A stretch of DNA of 64,000 bases from Paenibacillus polymyxa M1 (GTDB lineage Bacteria > Bacillota > Bacilli > Paenibacillales > Paenibacillaceae), in the NCBI RefSeq assembly GCF_000237325.1, contig NC_017542.1, positions 5,574,501-5,638,500 of the forward strand, read 5' to 3'. The notes beneath the pieces were generated by a model. It did no database searches, was not told the origin of the DNA, and saw nothing but the letters and a program-made list of their open reading frames with translations. A program made the translations under genes and the position numbers. Positions within the stretch are counted from its first letter, which is position 1, and each line of letters opens with the position of its first letter. Shown here one piece after another: positions 54,812 to 64,000 of the stretch.

Positions 54812-55756
54812 TTATTCAGATGAGCTTTCAGGGGCTACGCTCTTACGGTAGGATGTCGGCGACTGGCCAGACCAGCGCTTAAATTGCCTACTAAAATGTG
54901 CAATATCCCCATAGCCTAGCAGATCGGCTATTTGCTGCACCGACCATTGCGGATCAGCCAGCAGCAGCTTGGCCTCATGCAAGACAAGCTCGGATAGATA
55001 CACACGCGGAGATACGCCAAAAACACTACGGAATACGCGATTACAATGGGACACGCTAATACCCAGCTCGGATGAAATCCCCTCGATCCCATCCTGTTTT
55101 TCCAACGAGCCGGCCTGTCTATAAGACAGATTGACTCTGCCCTGAAGACGACTAGCAATCTGATGAGCAAGCTCTGCCTGCACATATCCACGTCCCGGCA
55201 GATGAGCAGCTTCACTGGATACAGCCTCCCACAACGTTGCGAACAGTTCAAATACAGCAGATTGAATCCGCATACGTTTTGCCACCGAGTCACCATTTAT
55301 CCCCATGTCATCCAGGGCAGAAAGATCAAGCAGCTTGCCCAGCGCTGGCTCCATCTGCCTTGCCACCGTACCATCCGCAGGAAAAAGCACTTGCTCCAAA
55401 CGGCTCAGTAGCGAAAGAAACAATTTATCATCAATGTCGAAATGCATGCAAAAATACGTAAATCCCTCCCCGTTACTACAGCTGGAGTGCACAATTCCCG
55501 GGCGCAAAAGCATCAGATCACCCTGTCGCTGAATATAGCTGCGACCATCCACAACCATGATCTGTTCTCCCGCAAGCACGATGTTAATTTCATATTGCGG
55601 ATGTTCATGTGGTGGATAACTCCAGTCTCTTCCGACACTTCGTGTATGAATGGCAAATAGATTGACCGTAGTTCGCACATCGGGAAAAAAGAATTCCTCT
55701 CCGGCGACCGTAAGGTCTGGATCATGGGGACTCTTCGGTAAACGTGGTGACGACAT
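54812..55756 (-). CDS. AraC-family regulator with cupin sensor domain
   Basis: 314 residues. N-terminal cupin-like domain (about 45-120: YPPHEHPQYEINIVLAGEQIMVVDG, LMLLRPGIVHSSC) probably binds a sugar, and the C-terminal 100 residues are a double helix-turn-helix (LGISVSHCNRVFRSVFGVSPRVYLSEL and QQIADLLGYGDIAHFSRQFKRWSGQSPTSYRKS). It is divergent from the GH52/GH67 pair across 166 bp, so it is the probable activator of xylooligosaccharide breakdown. Confidence 0.88.
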   Translation of the reverse strand: MSSPRLPKSPHDPDLTVAGEEFFFPDVRTTVNLFAIHTRSVGRDWSYPPHEHPQYEINIVLAGEQIMVVDGRSYIQRQGDLMLLRPGIVHSSCSNGEGFTYFCMHFDIDDKLFLSLLSRLEQVLFPADGTVARQMEPALGKLLDLSALDDMGINGDSVAKRMRIQSAVFELFATLWEAVSSEAAHLPGRGYVQAELAHQIASRLQGRVNLSYRQAGSLEKQDGIEGISSELGISVSHCNRVFRSVFGVSPRVYLSELVLHEAKLLLADPQWSVQQIADLLGYGDIAHFSRQFKRWSGQSPTSYRKSVAPESSSE

Positions 55757-55835
55757 ATTCTCCCTCCTGGCTCATTTACATCGATATCCTCCAGTATATC
55801 GTTTTCAGCGCGATTTGGATAAATAGTGGAGCGAT

Positions 55836-55866
55836 TTGACAATGGTTCCTCGGCACATGTCATGCT
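55836..55866 (+). promoter_or_regulatory. Possible promoter of the GH52-GH67 operon
   Basis: TTGACA at 55836-55841 is a consensus -35; a CATGCT -10-like hexamer follows 19 bp later (55861-55866), a slightly long spacing. It sits in the divergent region with the AraC-type regulator. Confidence 0.4.
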
Positions 55867-55922
55867 AGGCTCTAATTGAAGTTAGTCAACGTTACATTTT
55901 ATCATGAAAGGGGTTTCAATAT

Positions 55923-58121
55923 ATGTCGAAAAATATATTTTATAACACGCAGCATGCACCTATCGGTTCATTTTCCAGCTTTACACTTGGGTTTAAGGGT
56001 AACCGCGGCGGACTCGGCCTGGAGCTGGGCAAGCCTGCCGATGAAAATGTATACATCGGACTGCAATCCAGGGATGGCGGATCCTATGAGGCGCTTCCCT
56101 TTTTCGCATCCACACAGGACGAAAGTACCCGCTACGATGTGGAGAAAAAGGATAAAAAAACGGAGCCTCTGCTCGTTGCCTTTGCCGATCAGGACATCAC
56201 CCGTGAGTTAAAAGCAGGAACAGATACATGGCAGGCAGGCGATTTGACGTTCCGGCTATACTCTCCCGTTCGCCCGGTGCCCGAGCCGGGAATTGCGGGC
56301 ATAGATGAGCTGCGGGCAGCGTTAGTTCCGGCAGTATTTGCCGAGCTGACGATCGATAATACAGAGGGTGCTGCTGCACGAAGAGCCTTTTTCGGCTATC
56401 AGGGCAGTGATCCCTATAGCGGCATACGCATTATAGGAGAAGATCCTCGCAGGGACGCTACGGAATCTACCCAATTGGAGGAAAGACTCACAGGCATCGG
56501 TCAAGGACGAAGCACGGCTATTGTGACCAACAGCAGTGAAGCCATACCTGCCAGCGGATTTGCAATGGAGAAGCTGCTTGGGGAGACCATGGCCGAGAAC
56601 TTATCCTTTGGCCTGGGCACAACGGGTGCGCTCCTGATGGACGTTCCCGCAGGAGAGAAGCGCACGTATTCCTTCGCCATATGCTTTTATCGCGGCGGCA
56701 TTGTGACAACAGGCATCGAAGCATCGTATTACTATACCCGGCTGTTCAAGGATATTGAAGACGTGGGAACCTATGCGTTGAAGCATTTTACCGACCTGAC
56801 TGCAGCTTGTATTCAGGGGAATGACTGGATCGAATCGGCGAACTTGAGTCCGGATCAGGAATTTATGCTCGCTCAGGCGATTCACAGCTATTACGGCAGC
56901 ACCCAATTGCTCAGTCAGCAAGAGGATGGCGAACCGATCTGGATTGTGAACGAAGGCGAGTACCGAATGATGAATACACTCGATCTGACGGCGGATCAGC
57001 TTTATTATGAATTGATTTTGAATCCATGGACGGTACGCAACGAACTAGAATGGTTTGTCCAAAGATACAGCTATCGGGATGAGGTGCGCTTCCCGGGAGA
57101 GGAACAATCCTATCCGGGGGGGATCACGTTTACGCATGATATGGGCGTGGCCAATGTGTTCTCCCGGCAGGGGTACTCCTGTTATGAACTGGCAGGGATT
57201 GACGACTGCTTCTCTTACATGAGCCACGAGGAACTGGTGAACTGGCTTTGCTGCGCCACGGTATATATCGAGCAGACACAGGATCAGTCATTTACGACAC
57301 GTATGCTGCCTGTCTTGTGCGACTGCTTCGAAAGCATGCTGCGGCGGGATCATCCAGATCCGGCACAACGAAACGGCTTAATGGGCCTGGATAGCTCAAG
57401 AACCCAAGGAGGCGCCGAAATTACGACTTACGATAGTCTAGATGTATCCTTGGGTCAGTCCCGCAATAACATTTATTTAGGCAGCAAATGCTGGGCGGTA
57501 TATGTTGCGCTGGAAAAGATATTTGCCTCAAAGGGGCTTAACTCCCTTTCACAGGAAGCTGGCTCACAGGCAGACAAATGCGCAGCATCGATCACCGCTC
57601 ACATGACAGACAAGGGCTATATCCCTGCAGTCATTAAGGAAGGCAACGACTCACAGATTATTCCTGCCATTGAAGGGCTGATCTTCCCCTATTTTACAGG
57701 ATGCGAGGATGCGCTTGAGCCTGATGGGCGGTTCGGTGAATATATCCAAGCACTTCGACGCCATTTGCAAACCGTACTGGTACCAGGAGTTTGTCTATTT
57801 GAAGACGGAGGCTGGAAGCTATCCTCGACCAGTAACAACTCCTGGTTGAGCAAAATCTATCTGTCTCAGTTTATTGCCCGTGAGCTGCTGGAACTGCCTT
57901 GGCAGGAAACTGGGCAGGCGGCTGACGCAGCCCATGTTTCATGGCTCCTCCATCCTGAAGAATCCTATTGGTGCTGGAGCGACCAAATGCTCTCCGGCAT
58001 TGCCCACGGCAGTAAATATTACCCACGCGGGGTTACCGCTATTTTGTGGCTGTATGAAGGCAAAGGGAATCGGCTGACCCTCCCTCAGCATATGAGCCAA
58101 GATGAGAAGCAGCATGTCTAA
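55923..58121 (+). CDS. GH52 beta-xylosidase
   Basis: 732 residues, no signal peptide, the usual GH52 length. It begins with [21 protein letters not shown], the family N-terminal signature, and has [28 protein letters not shown], in which a Glu is the likely nucleophile, and [17 protein letters not shown], where an Asp is the likely acid. It hydrolyses xylobiose and xylooligosaccharides in the cytosol with retention. The start ATG 55923 has GAAAGGGG upstream. The GH67 gene starts 41 bp later; together they degrade aldouronates and xylooligosaccharides. Confidence 0.92.
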   Translation: MSKNIFYNTQHAPIGSFSSFTLGFKGNRGGLGLELGKPADENVYIGLQSRDGGSYEALPFFASTQDESTRYDVEKKDKKTEPLLVAFADQDITRELKAGTDTWQAGDLTFRLYSPVRPVPEPGIAGIDELRAALVPAVFAELTIDNTEGAAARRAFFGYQGSDPYSGIRIIGEDPRRDATESTQLEERLTGIGQGRSTAIVTNSSEAIPASGFAMEKLLGETMAENLSFGLGTTGALLMDVPAGEKRTYSFAICFYRGGIVTTGIEASYYYTRLFKDIEDVGTYALKHFTDLTAACIQGNDWIESANLSPDQEFMLAQAIHSYYGSTQLLSQQEDGEPIWIVNEGEYRMMNTLDLTADQLYYELILNPWTVRNELEWFVQRYSYRDEVRFPGEEQSYPGGITFTHDMGVANVFSRQGYSCYELAGIDDCFSYMSHEELVNWLCCATVYIEQTQDQSFTTRMLPVLCDCFESMLRRDHPDPAQRNGLMGLDSSRTQGGAEITTYDSLDVSLGQSRNNIYLGSKCWAVYVALEKIFASKGLNSLSQEAGSQADKCAASITAHMTDKGYIPAVIKEGNDSQIIPAIEGLIFPYFTGCEDALEPDGRFGEYIQALRRHLQTVLVPGVCLFEDGGWKLSSTSNNSWLSKIYLSQFIARELLELPWQETGQAADAAHVSWLLHPEESYWCWSDQMLSGIAHGSKYYPRGVTAILWLYEGKGNRLTLPQHMSQDEKQHV

Positions 58122-58162
58122 GACGAACGAACCCTCACTCGCCCAAAGGAGGTTCAAATAAT

Positions 58163-60421
58163 ATGAGCAAGCGTATGGATATGCCCAAAGGGAGCGGCTA
58201 TGACGCTTGGCTACACTACCACCGCGCTCGTCTTATAGAAAAAATGCCTGCTTGGTGCAGGGTCATCGTGGTTCATGACACAGATGATGAAGTGCTTCAG
58301 ACAGCTGCGAGTGAGCTTCAGCAAGGATTGGCCTCTATGTTTGGACAGCAGCCAAAGATGAGTACCGTTCCTGTCCATGTACCATTCGTTGCGCTGGGTA
58401 CGTTCCAAGACCATCCATGTATCGCAGAACGGTTTAGTGCAGAGGAACAGGCAGAAGTGAGCGCAGAAGGCTATCGAATCCGCGGGGTAGAGGCTAAGCA
58501 ACTGGCTGATTCAACTGGTCAAGATCACGATGATATCAAAGGACAGTGCGTTACAGTCGCGGGTCAGAACTCCAAAGGGGTATTATATGGGGTCTTTCAT
58601 TTGCTGCGCTACCTGCAAGGAGGACTAGACGGCAAGCTGAAGCCCACTGCCAAAGAATCATTGCATGCTCCCAGTTTAGACCTATTGTCCAATCCAGCTA
58701 ATCCGATACGCATGATCAATCACTGGGATAACATGGATGGTAGTGTTGAACGTGGATATGCCGGCCCATCTATTTTCTACAACAACAATGCCTTTACTAC
58801 AAATATGGAGCGCCTTCGAGACTATGCCCGTCTACTTGCTTCTGTAGGCATTCAGGCGTTATCCATTAACAATGTGAATGTCCATCAGGTAGAAACCGAG
58901 CTGATAACAGATCGTTTTTTACCGGATGTAGCCAAAGTAGCTGCCATCTTTCGCGCCTATGGTATCCAAATCTACTTGAGCATTAACTATGCCAGCCCGA
59001 TTCAGCTCGGTGGATTAACTACAGCCGATCCTCTAGACCCTGGTGTAGCTGAATGGTGGCAGACCAAGGCCCGGGAGATTTACGCAGCCGTTCCCGATCT
59101 GGGTGGTTTTGTGGTCAAGGCCGACTCTGAAAATCGGCCCGGACCCTTCAGCTATGGACGCCATCACGCCGATGGAGCCAATATGCTGGCGGATGCACTA
59201 CGGCCCTATGGCGGACGTGTGATTTGGCGCTGCTTTGTCTACGACTGCAAACAGGACTGGCGTGACCGCAAGACGGATCGGGCTCGCGCGGCCTTTGACC
59301 ATTTTAAACCGCTGGATGGACTGTTCCGGGATAATGTCATTTTACAGATTAAAAATGGCCCTATGGATTTTCAGGTGCGAGAGCCTGTCTCCCCTCTGTT
59401 CGGCGCGCTGGAAGCCACTCAGGTACTGCTGGAATTCCAAATTGCACAGGAGTATACCGGACAACAAAAGCATCTATGTTACCTGGTTCCGCAATGGAAG
59501 GAAGTGCTTGATTTTGACACCTATGCACAGGGGAAAGGCTCCACCATCAAACGTATCGTGAGTGGCGCTTTGCATAGCAACAGCGAATCTGGTTCTCATC
59601 ACAGGAAGGCTACTGTCCATGCAGGCAGCGGCAGTTTCCAGGAGGAGCCAACGAATCATGTTCCCAAGGGCACGAACTTTGGAATAGCCGCTGTTTCCAA
59701 TATTGGTGCAGACACCAATTGGACCGGACATTTGCTCGCCCAGTCCAATCTCTACGGCTACGGCCGGTTGTCATGGGACCCGGATCTATCCGCAGATGAA
59801 ATCGCGGATGAATGGGTTCGGCTGACATTTAGCAATCAAGGCAAGGACTGCGGCGATCCTGAGTTGATTCCTACTATTAAGCAAATGCTGCTCGATTCTT
59901 GGAATATCTATGAGTCCTATACCGCCCCTCTGGGGGTCGGCTGGATGGTCAGTCCCAATCACCACTATGGGCCGGATGTTGATGGATATGAATATTCGAT
60001 GTGGGGCACCTACCATTTTGCCGATTGCTGGGGGATCGGGGTAGATCGGACGACTGCAACTGGAACGGGCTATGCAGGACAATATTTTCCTCCTGTTGCC
60101 GAAATCTACGAATCTACAGACACCTGTCCGGATGAGCTGCTCTTATTCTTTCACCATGTTCCTTATACGCACGTGCTCCACTCCGGCCAGACGGTCATAC
60201 AGCATATTTATGATACTCATTTTGAAGGTGCCGAACGTGCGGCCCATCTCCAAGCAACATGGATTAGTCTGCGGGAGCATCTAAATGAATTGATCTATGA
60301 ACAGGTGCTGACGCGGCTGGAGCATCAGACAGAGCACGCCAAGGAATGGCGGGATCGGATCAATACGTATTTTTATCGCAAAAGTGGTATTCCCGACGAA
60401 AAAAATCGCCCTATCTATTAA
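58163..60421 (+). CDS. aguA: GH67 alpha-glucuronidase, with an internal insert
   Basis: 752 residues, longer than the usual about 690. Family marks: [61 protein letters not shown] with catalytic-region Glu, [14 protein letters not shown] and [18 protein letters not shown]. It removes 4-O-methylglucuronic acid from xylooligosaccharides in the cytosol. Between IKRIVSGAL (about 465) and [13 protein letters not shown] (about 500) lies an about 30-residue polar insert ([18 protein letters not shown]) absent from the family layout I know. An AAAGGAGG site precedes the start ATG. Co-transcribed with the GH52 gene; it complements the decayed xylan locus at 26-32 kb. Confidence 0.92.
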   Translation: MSKRMDMPKGSGYDAWLHYHRARLIEKMPAWCRVIVVHDTDDEVLQTAASELQQGLASMFGQQPKMSTVPVHVPFVALGTFQDHPCIAERFSAEEQAEVSAEGYRIRGVEAKQLADSTGQDHDDIKGQCVTVAGQNSKGVLYGVFHLLRYLQGGLDGKLKPTAKESLHAPSLDLLSNPANPIRMINHWDNMDGSVERGYAGPSIFYNNNAFTTNMERLRDYARLLASVGIQALSINNVNVHQVETELITDRFLPDVAKVAAIFRAYGIQIYLSINYASPIQLGGLTTADPLDPGVAEWWQTKAREIYAAVPDLGGFVVKADSENRPGPFSYGRHHADGANMLADALRPYGGRVIWRCFVYDCKQDWRDRKTDRARAAFDHFKPLDGLFRDNVILQIKNGPMDFQVREPVSPLFGALEATQVLLEFQIAQEYTGQQKHLCYLVPQWKEVLDFDTYAQGKGSTIKRIVSGALHSNSESGSHHRKATVHAGSGSFQEEPTNHVPKGTNFGIAAVSNIGADTNWTGHLLAQSNLYGYGRLSWDPDLSADEIADEWVRLTFSNQGKDCGDPELIPTIKQMLLDSWNIYESYTAPLGVGWMVSPNHHYGPDVDGYEYSMWGTYHFADCWGIGVDRTTATGTGYAGQYFPPVAEIYESTDTCPDELLLFFHHVPYTHVLHSGQTVIQHIYDTHFEGAERAAHLQATWISLREHLNELIYEQVLTRLEHQTEHAKEWRDRINTYFYRKSGIPDEKNRPIY

Positions 60422-60488
60422 GCAGATAGCCTCATGCGTTGCTTGCATACACACTGGGTTTTGCCTCCCCTTTCACGGGAATAACGAT

Positions 60489-60527
60489 AAAAGACACATG
60501 TCTTACTCAGATCTGTGTCTTTTTTTG
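60489..60527 (+). terminator. Terminator of the GH52-GH67 operon
   Basis: AAAAGACACA pairs with TGTGTCTTTT around a 15-nt loop, followed by a T-run. Confidence 0.85.
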
Positions 60528-60635
60528 CATGGTCTAATTTATGCATACGGTTGCTAACGGAAAATGTCATATTTGTCCACCCTGAGTGTGCAATAAATTC
60601 TTCTTTTTTATGCAACCGCTTGCTTTATACTATTT

Positions 60636-60650
60636 TTGTAGACGTTTACA
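60636..60650. promoter_or_regulatory. Candidate cre site before the beta/alpha-amylase
   Basis: TTGTAGACGTTTACA is near-palindromic and fits the cre consensus with one mismatch. It lies just after a TACTAT-like -10, at or past the likely transcription start, a position where CcpA blocks elongation. Confidence 0.55.
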
Positions 60651-60693
60651 AAATGTTGTCGAATTAGACTATGCTTTGGGGAGGATGATCGGT

Positions 60694-63600
60694 TTGACCT
60701 TGTATCGAAGTCTATGGAAAAAAGGGTGTATGCTTCTATTAAGCCTTGTGCTGTCTCTGACCGCCTTCATTGGCTCACCCTCTAATACGGCGAGCGCTGC
60801 GGTTGCAGATGATTTTCAAGCTTCCGTTATGGGACCGCTGGCGAAAATCAATGACTGGGGTTCCTTTAAAAAGCAGCTACAAACGTTGAAAAACAATGGC
60901 GTATATGCCATCACTACCGACGTCTGGTGGGGCTATGTGGAGAGCGCAGGAGATAACCAGTTCGATTGGAGTTACTACAAAACCTATGCAAATGCCGTGA
61001 AAGAAGCGGGACTGAAGTGGGTTCCTATCATCTCAACGCATAAGTGTGGAGGAAATGTAGGAGATGACTGCAACATCCCACTGCCAAGCTGGCTGTCGAG
61101 CAAAGGCAGTGCAGATGAAATGCAGTTCAAGGACGAAAGCGGCTATGCCAATAGTGAAGCCCTTTCCCCATTGTGGAGCGGAACCGGTAAACAATATGAC
61201 GAGCTGTATGCCTCATTCGCTGAAAACTTTGCCGGGTATAAAAGTATCATTCCCAAAATTTATTTGAGCGGCGGTCCTTCCGGGGAATTGCGCTATCCGT
61301 CCTACTATCCAGCAGCAGGGTGGAGCTACCCGGGACGAGGCAAGTTCCAAGCTTATACTGAAACAGCCAAAAATGCATTCCGCACAGCTATGAATGACAA
61401 GTACGGATCATTGGACAAGCTTAATGCTGCTTGGGGCACCAAGCTTACCAGCCTTAGCCAAATCAATCCACCGACCGACGGGGATGGATTTTACACGAAT
61501 GGCGGGTATAATTCCGCGTATGGAAAGGATTTTCTGTCGTGGTACCAAAGTGTGCTTGAGAAGCATCTAGGTGTCATCGGAGCAGCTGCCCACAAAAACT
61601 TCGATTCTGTGTTTGGTGTCCGGATCGGGGCCAAAATTTCCGGTCTGCACTGGCAAATGAACAATCCTGCCATGCCGCACGGCACAGAACAAGCGGGTGG
61701 ATATTATGATTACAACCGTCTCATTCAGAAATTCAAGGATGCCGATCTAGACTTGACATTTACTTGCCTAGAGATGAGTGACAGTGGCACAGCACCGAAT
61801 TATTCGCTGCCGTCCACCCTGGTTGATACCGTCTCCTCCATCGCGAATGCCAAGGGTGTTCGCCTGAATGGTGAAAATGCACTTCCGACAGGCGGTAGCG
61901 GCTTCCAAAAAATCGAGGAGAAAATCACGAAGTTCGGTTATCACGGGTTTACGTTATTGCGCATCAACAATCTCGTCAACAATGATGGCTCACCAACCGG
62001 TGAGTTGAGTGGATTCAAACAATATATCATCAGCAAAGCCAAGCCTGACAATAATGGCGGTACAGGCAACAAAGTAACGATATACTATAAAAAAGGCTTC
62101 AACTCGCCTTACATTCACTACCGTCCGGCTGGTGGTAGCTGGACTGCTGCACCTGGTGTGAAAATGCAGGATGCCGAAATTAGCGGCTATGCTAAAATTA
62201 CCGTCGATATCGGTTCTGCCTCCCAATTGGAAGCCGCTTTTAACGACGGCAATAACAACTGGGACAGCAACAACACCAAAAACTACTCCTTCAGCACGGG
62301 CACTTCTACGTACACGCCCGGTAATAGTGGCAATGCAGGAACGATCACTTCAGGCGCTCCATCGGGTGCGAATCCCGGGGATGGCGGCGGTACAACTAAC
62401 AAAGTAACGGTATACTACAAAAAAGGCTTTAACTCACCTTACATTCACTACCGTCCGGCTGGTGGTAGCTGGACTGCTGCACCTGGTGTGAAAATGCAGG
62501 ATGCCGAAATTAGCGGCTATGCTAAAATTACCGTCGATATCGGTTCTGCCTCCCAATTGGAAGCCGCTTTTAATGATGGCAATAACAACTGGGACAGTAA
62601 CAATACCAAAAACTACCTTTTCAGCACTGGAACTTCTACCTACACGCCCGGCTCTAACGGAGCCGCAGGAACTATCCGAACAGGGGCACCTTCCGGGAGC
62701 GTCCTCAGCGTAGTGACTTCCACCTACGCAACCGACCTCAACGAAGTTACAGGACCTATCCAAGCAGAAAAACTTTCAGGTGTATCCTTAAACGTAAGCA
62801 CTTCTACCTACGCACCCAACTCTAACGGAGTTGAAGTAACTGCTCAAACGGAGGCGCCTTCAGGCGCCTTTACCCCTATGGATTTGGGTACCCTTTCCAA
62901 CCCCACTTCTCTCAACACAGACTGGAGCAAACAGAGCATTTATTTTATCATGACAGATCGTTTCAGCAACGGAGATCCATCCAACGATAACTACGGTGGC
63001 TTCAATTCCAACAACAACGATCAACGCAAGTGGCATGGTGGCGATTTTCAAGGTATTATTGACAAACTCGACTACATTAAAAATATGGGCTTTACCGCGA
63101 TCTGGATTACCCCGGTAACGATGCAAAAGAGTGAATACGCTTACCACGGCTATCATACGTATGATTTTTATGCGGTTGACGGGCATCTCGGAACAATGGA
63201 CAAGTTCCAAGAGCTGGTTCGCAAGGCACATGACAAAAATATTGCTGTGATGCTAGACGTAGTAGTGAATCACACAGGTGATTTTCAGCCGGGGAACGGG
63301 TTCGCCAAGGCTCCTTTTGACAAAGCAGATTGGTACCATCACAACGGTGACATTACAGGGGGGGACTACGACTCCAACAACCAATGGAAAATCGAAAACG
63401 GTGATGTAGCTGGACTGGATGACTTAAATCATGAAAACCCTGCTACCGCCAACGAGCTTAAAAACTGGATCAAATGGCTGCTTAATGAGACAGGCATCGA
63501 TGGACTGCGGTTGGATACTGTCAAGCATGTACCGAAGGGTTTTCTAAAGGATTTTGACCAAGCCGCCAATACCTTCACCATGGGTGAAATTTTCCATGGC

Positions 63601-64000
63601 GACCCTGCTTATGTGGGGGATTACACCCGATATCTCGATGCAGCACTAGATTTTCCGATGTATTATACAATCAAGGACGTGTTCGGACACGATCAATCCA
63701 TGAGAAAAATCAAGGACCGCTACTCCGATGATCGTTACTATCGTGATGCTCAGACTAACGGTGTATTTATCGACAATCATGATGTAAAACGTTTCCTGAA
63801 TGACGCCTCTGGCAAGCCGGGTGCTAACTATGACAAATGGCCACAGCTCAAAGCTGCATTGGGCTTTACTCTGACGTCGCGTGGGATTCCAATTATCTAT
63901 CAAGGCACAGAGCAAGGCTATAGTGGTGGAGATGATCCCGCCAATCGGGAAAATATGAATTTCAACGCCAACCATGACCTGTATCAGTACATCGCTAAGC
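60694..64000 (+). CDS. Bifunctional beta/alpha-amylase precursor, 3' end cut by window edge
   Basis: 1102 codons are visible. The start is TTG 60694, nine bases after GGGGAGG. Signal peptide to about residue 35 (NTASA). GH14 beta-amylase domain (about 36-450): GGPSGELRYPSYYP has the acid Glu and LNGENALP the base Glu. Two nearly identical CBM25-type starch-binding modules follow (about 459-550 and 569-660, VYYKKGFNSPYIHYRPAGG), then four 22-residue TSTY...SG linker repeats, then a GH13 alpha-amylase domain from about 740 with GLRLDTVKH (nucleophile Asp), TMGEIFH (acid Glu) and FIDNHD (third Asp). Known P. polymyxa enzymes of this kind are cleaved into separate secreted beta- and alpha-amylases. 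A cre site lies upstream. Confidence 0.95.
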   Translation, partial: MTLYRSLWKKGCMLLLSLVLSLTAFIGSPSNTASAAVADDFQASVMGPLAKINDWGSFKKQLQTLKNNGVYAITTDVWWGYVESAGDNQFDWSYYKTYANAVKEAGLKWVPIISTHKCGGNVGDDCNIPLPSWLSSKGSADEMQFKDESGYANSEALSPLWSGTGKQYDELYASFAENFAGYKSIIPKIYLSGGPSGELRYPSYYPAAGWSYPGRGKFQAYTETAKNAFRTAMNDKYGSLDKLNAAWGTKLTSLSQINPPTDGDGFYTNGGYNSAYGKDFLSWYQSVLEKHLGVIGAAAHKNFDSVFGVRIGAKISGLHWQMNNPAMPHGTEQAGGYYDYNRLIQKFKDADLDLTFTCLEMSDSGTAPNYSLPSTLVDTVSSIANAKGVRLNGENALPTGGSGFQKIEEKITKFGYHGFTLLRINNLVNNDGSPTGELSGFKQYIISKAKPDNNGGTGNKVTIYYKKGFNSPYIHYRPAGGSWTAAPGVKMQDAEISGYAKITVDIGSASQLEAAFNDGNNNWDSNNTKNYSFSTGTSTYTPGNSGNAGTITSGAPSGANPGDGGGTTNKVTVYYKKGFNSPYIHYRPAGGSWTAAPGVKMQDAEISGYAKITVDIGSASQLEAAFNDGNNNWDSNNTKNYLFSTGTSTYTPGSNGAAGTIRTGAPSGSVLSVVTSTYATDLNEVTGPIQAEKLSGVSLNVSTSTYAPNSNGVEVTAQTEAPSGAFTPMDLGTLSNPTSLNTDWSKQSIYFIMTDRFSNGDPSNDNYGGFNSNNNDQRKWHGGDFQGIIDKLDYIKNMGFTAIWITPVTMQKSEYAYHGYHTYDFYAVDGHLGTMDKFQELVRKAHDKNIAVMLDVVVNHTGDFQPGNGFAKAPFDKADWYHHNGDITGGDYDSNNQWKIENGDVAGLDDLNHENPATANELKNWIKWLLNETGIDGLRLDTVKHVPKGFLKDFDQAANTFTMGEIFHGDPAYVGDYTRYLDAALDFPMYYTIKDVFGHDQSMRKIKDRYSDDRYYRDAQTNGVFIDNHDVKRFLNDASGKPGANYDKWPQLKAALGFTLTSRGIPIIYQGTEQGYSGGDDPANRENMNFNANHDLYQYIAK
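62071..62665 (+). repeat. Direct repeat encoding the two CBM25 modules
   Basis: Units start at 62071 and 62401 (330-bp period), each about 265 bp of high identity; a core of over 120 bp (from CATTCACTACCGTCCGGCTG) is identical in both copies. Such near-identity suggests recent duplication or ongoing gene conversion. Confidence 0.9.

Noticed and set aside
1..64000. CRISPR arrays, tRNA, rRNA or complete insertion sequences
   Set aside because: Looked for; no spaced short repeats, cloverleaf genes, rRNA segments or transposase frames were found.

Overview
The window looks like a chromosomal segment of a Paenibacillus polymyxa-group bacterium (Firmicutes). The strongest pointer is the gene running off the right edge, a bifunctional beta/alpha-amylase (GH14, two CBM25-like repeats, GH13) that matches the architecture described for P. 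polymyxa. Strong AGGAGG-type ribosome sites, lipoprotein-type sugar-binding proteins, many glycoside hydrolases, YesM/YesN-type two-component genes and a Rap/Phr-like module also fit. No rRNA, tRNA, CRISPR array or complete insertion sequence was seen.

Layout. 0-5.6 kb: a beta-mannooligosaccharide locus with an ABC importer (permease cut by the left edge, binding protein), a cellobiose/mannobiose-type 2-epimerase, a GH130 mannosylglucose phosphorylase and a LacI-type regulator, with two matching operator candidates between the divergent genes. 5.6-10.3 kb: small stress and envelope genes (YdjO, UPF0316, CsbD, two stalk-domain proteins, an unknown exported protein). 10.6-13.2 kb: a secreted multidomain GH43 arabinanase. 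13.3-25.8 kb: mostly housekeeping genes (type II NADH dehydrogenase with DUF1641, rhodanese, HNH protein, cytosolic alpha-amylase, GpmA, Bax inhibitor-1 family protein, PepT, soluble chemoreceptor), a Rap-like TPR protein with an overlapping 43-residue Phr-like peptide gene, and the RuMP pair hxlA-hxlB.

25.9-40.2 kb: an aldouronate/xylan-type locus read leftward: YesN/YesM two-component system, LplA/LplB/LplC importer, a CBM22-GH10 xylanase and a GH43 xylosidase. The xylanase is frameshifted and the xylosidase is truncated, and an AT-rich bacteriocin-like ABC operon (exported Trp-rich protein, two FtsX-type permeases, one ATPase) lies between the two-component genes and the importer. 40.5-44.6 kb: cupin, then a flavodiiron protein, rubredoxin reductase, rubredoxin and Fnr-type regulator cluster with a perfect Fnr-box upstream, suggesting anaerobic NO/O2 detoxification. 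44.7-52 kb: a hypothetical gene, a glycosyltransferase-like membrane protein with a low-complexity loop, an MBL hydrolase, SDR and TetR genes, the FetAB iron exporter and a KGG-repeat stress protein. 52.3-54.8 kb: an AraC regulator followed by a graveyard of broken genes. 54.8-60.4 kb: an AraC regulator divergent from intact GH52 xylosidase and GH67 alpha-glucuronidase genes. 60.7 kb to the edge: the beta/alpha-amylase.

The theme is plant polysaccharide use (mannan, arabinan, xylan, starch), with carbon-catabolite (cre-like) sites before several catabolic units. The least explained material is the Rap/Phr-like pair, the bacteriocin-like operon inside a decaying xylan locus, and the pseudogene patch at 53.3-54.75 kb. 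Gene identities come from reading translated sequence by eye; no database search was run.
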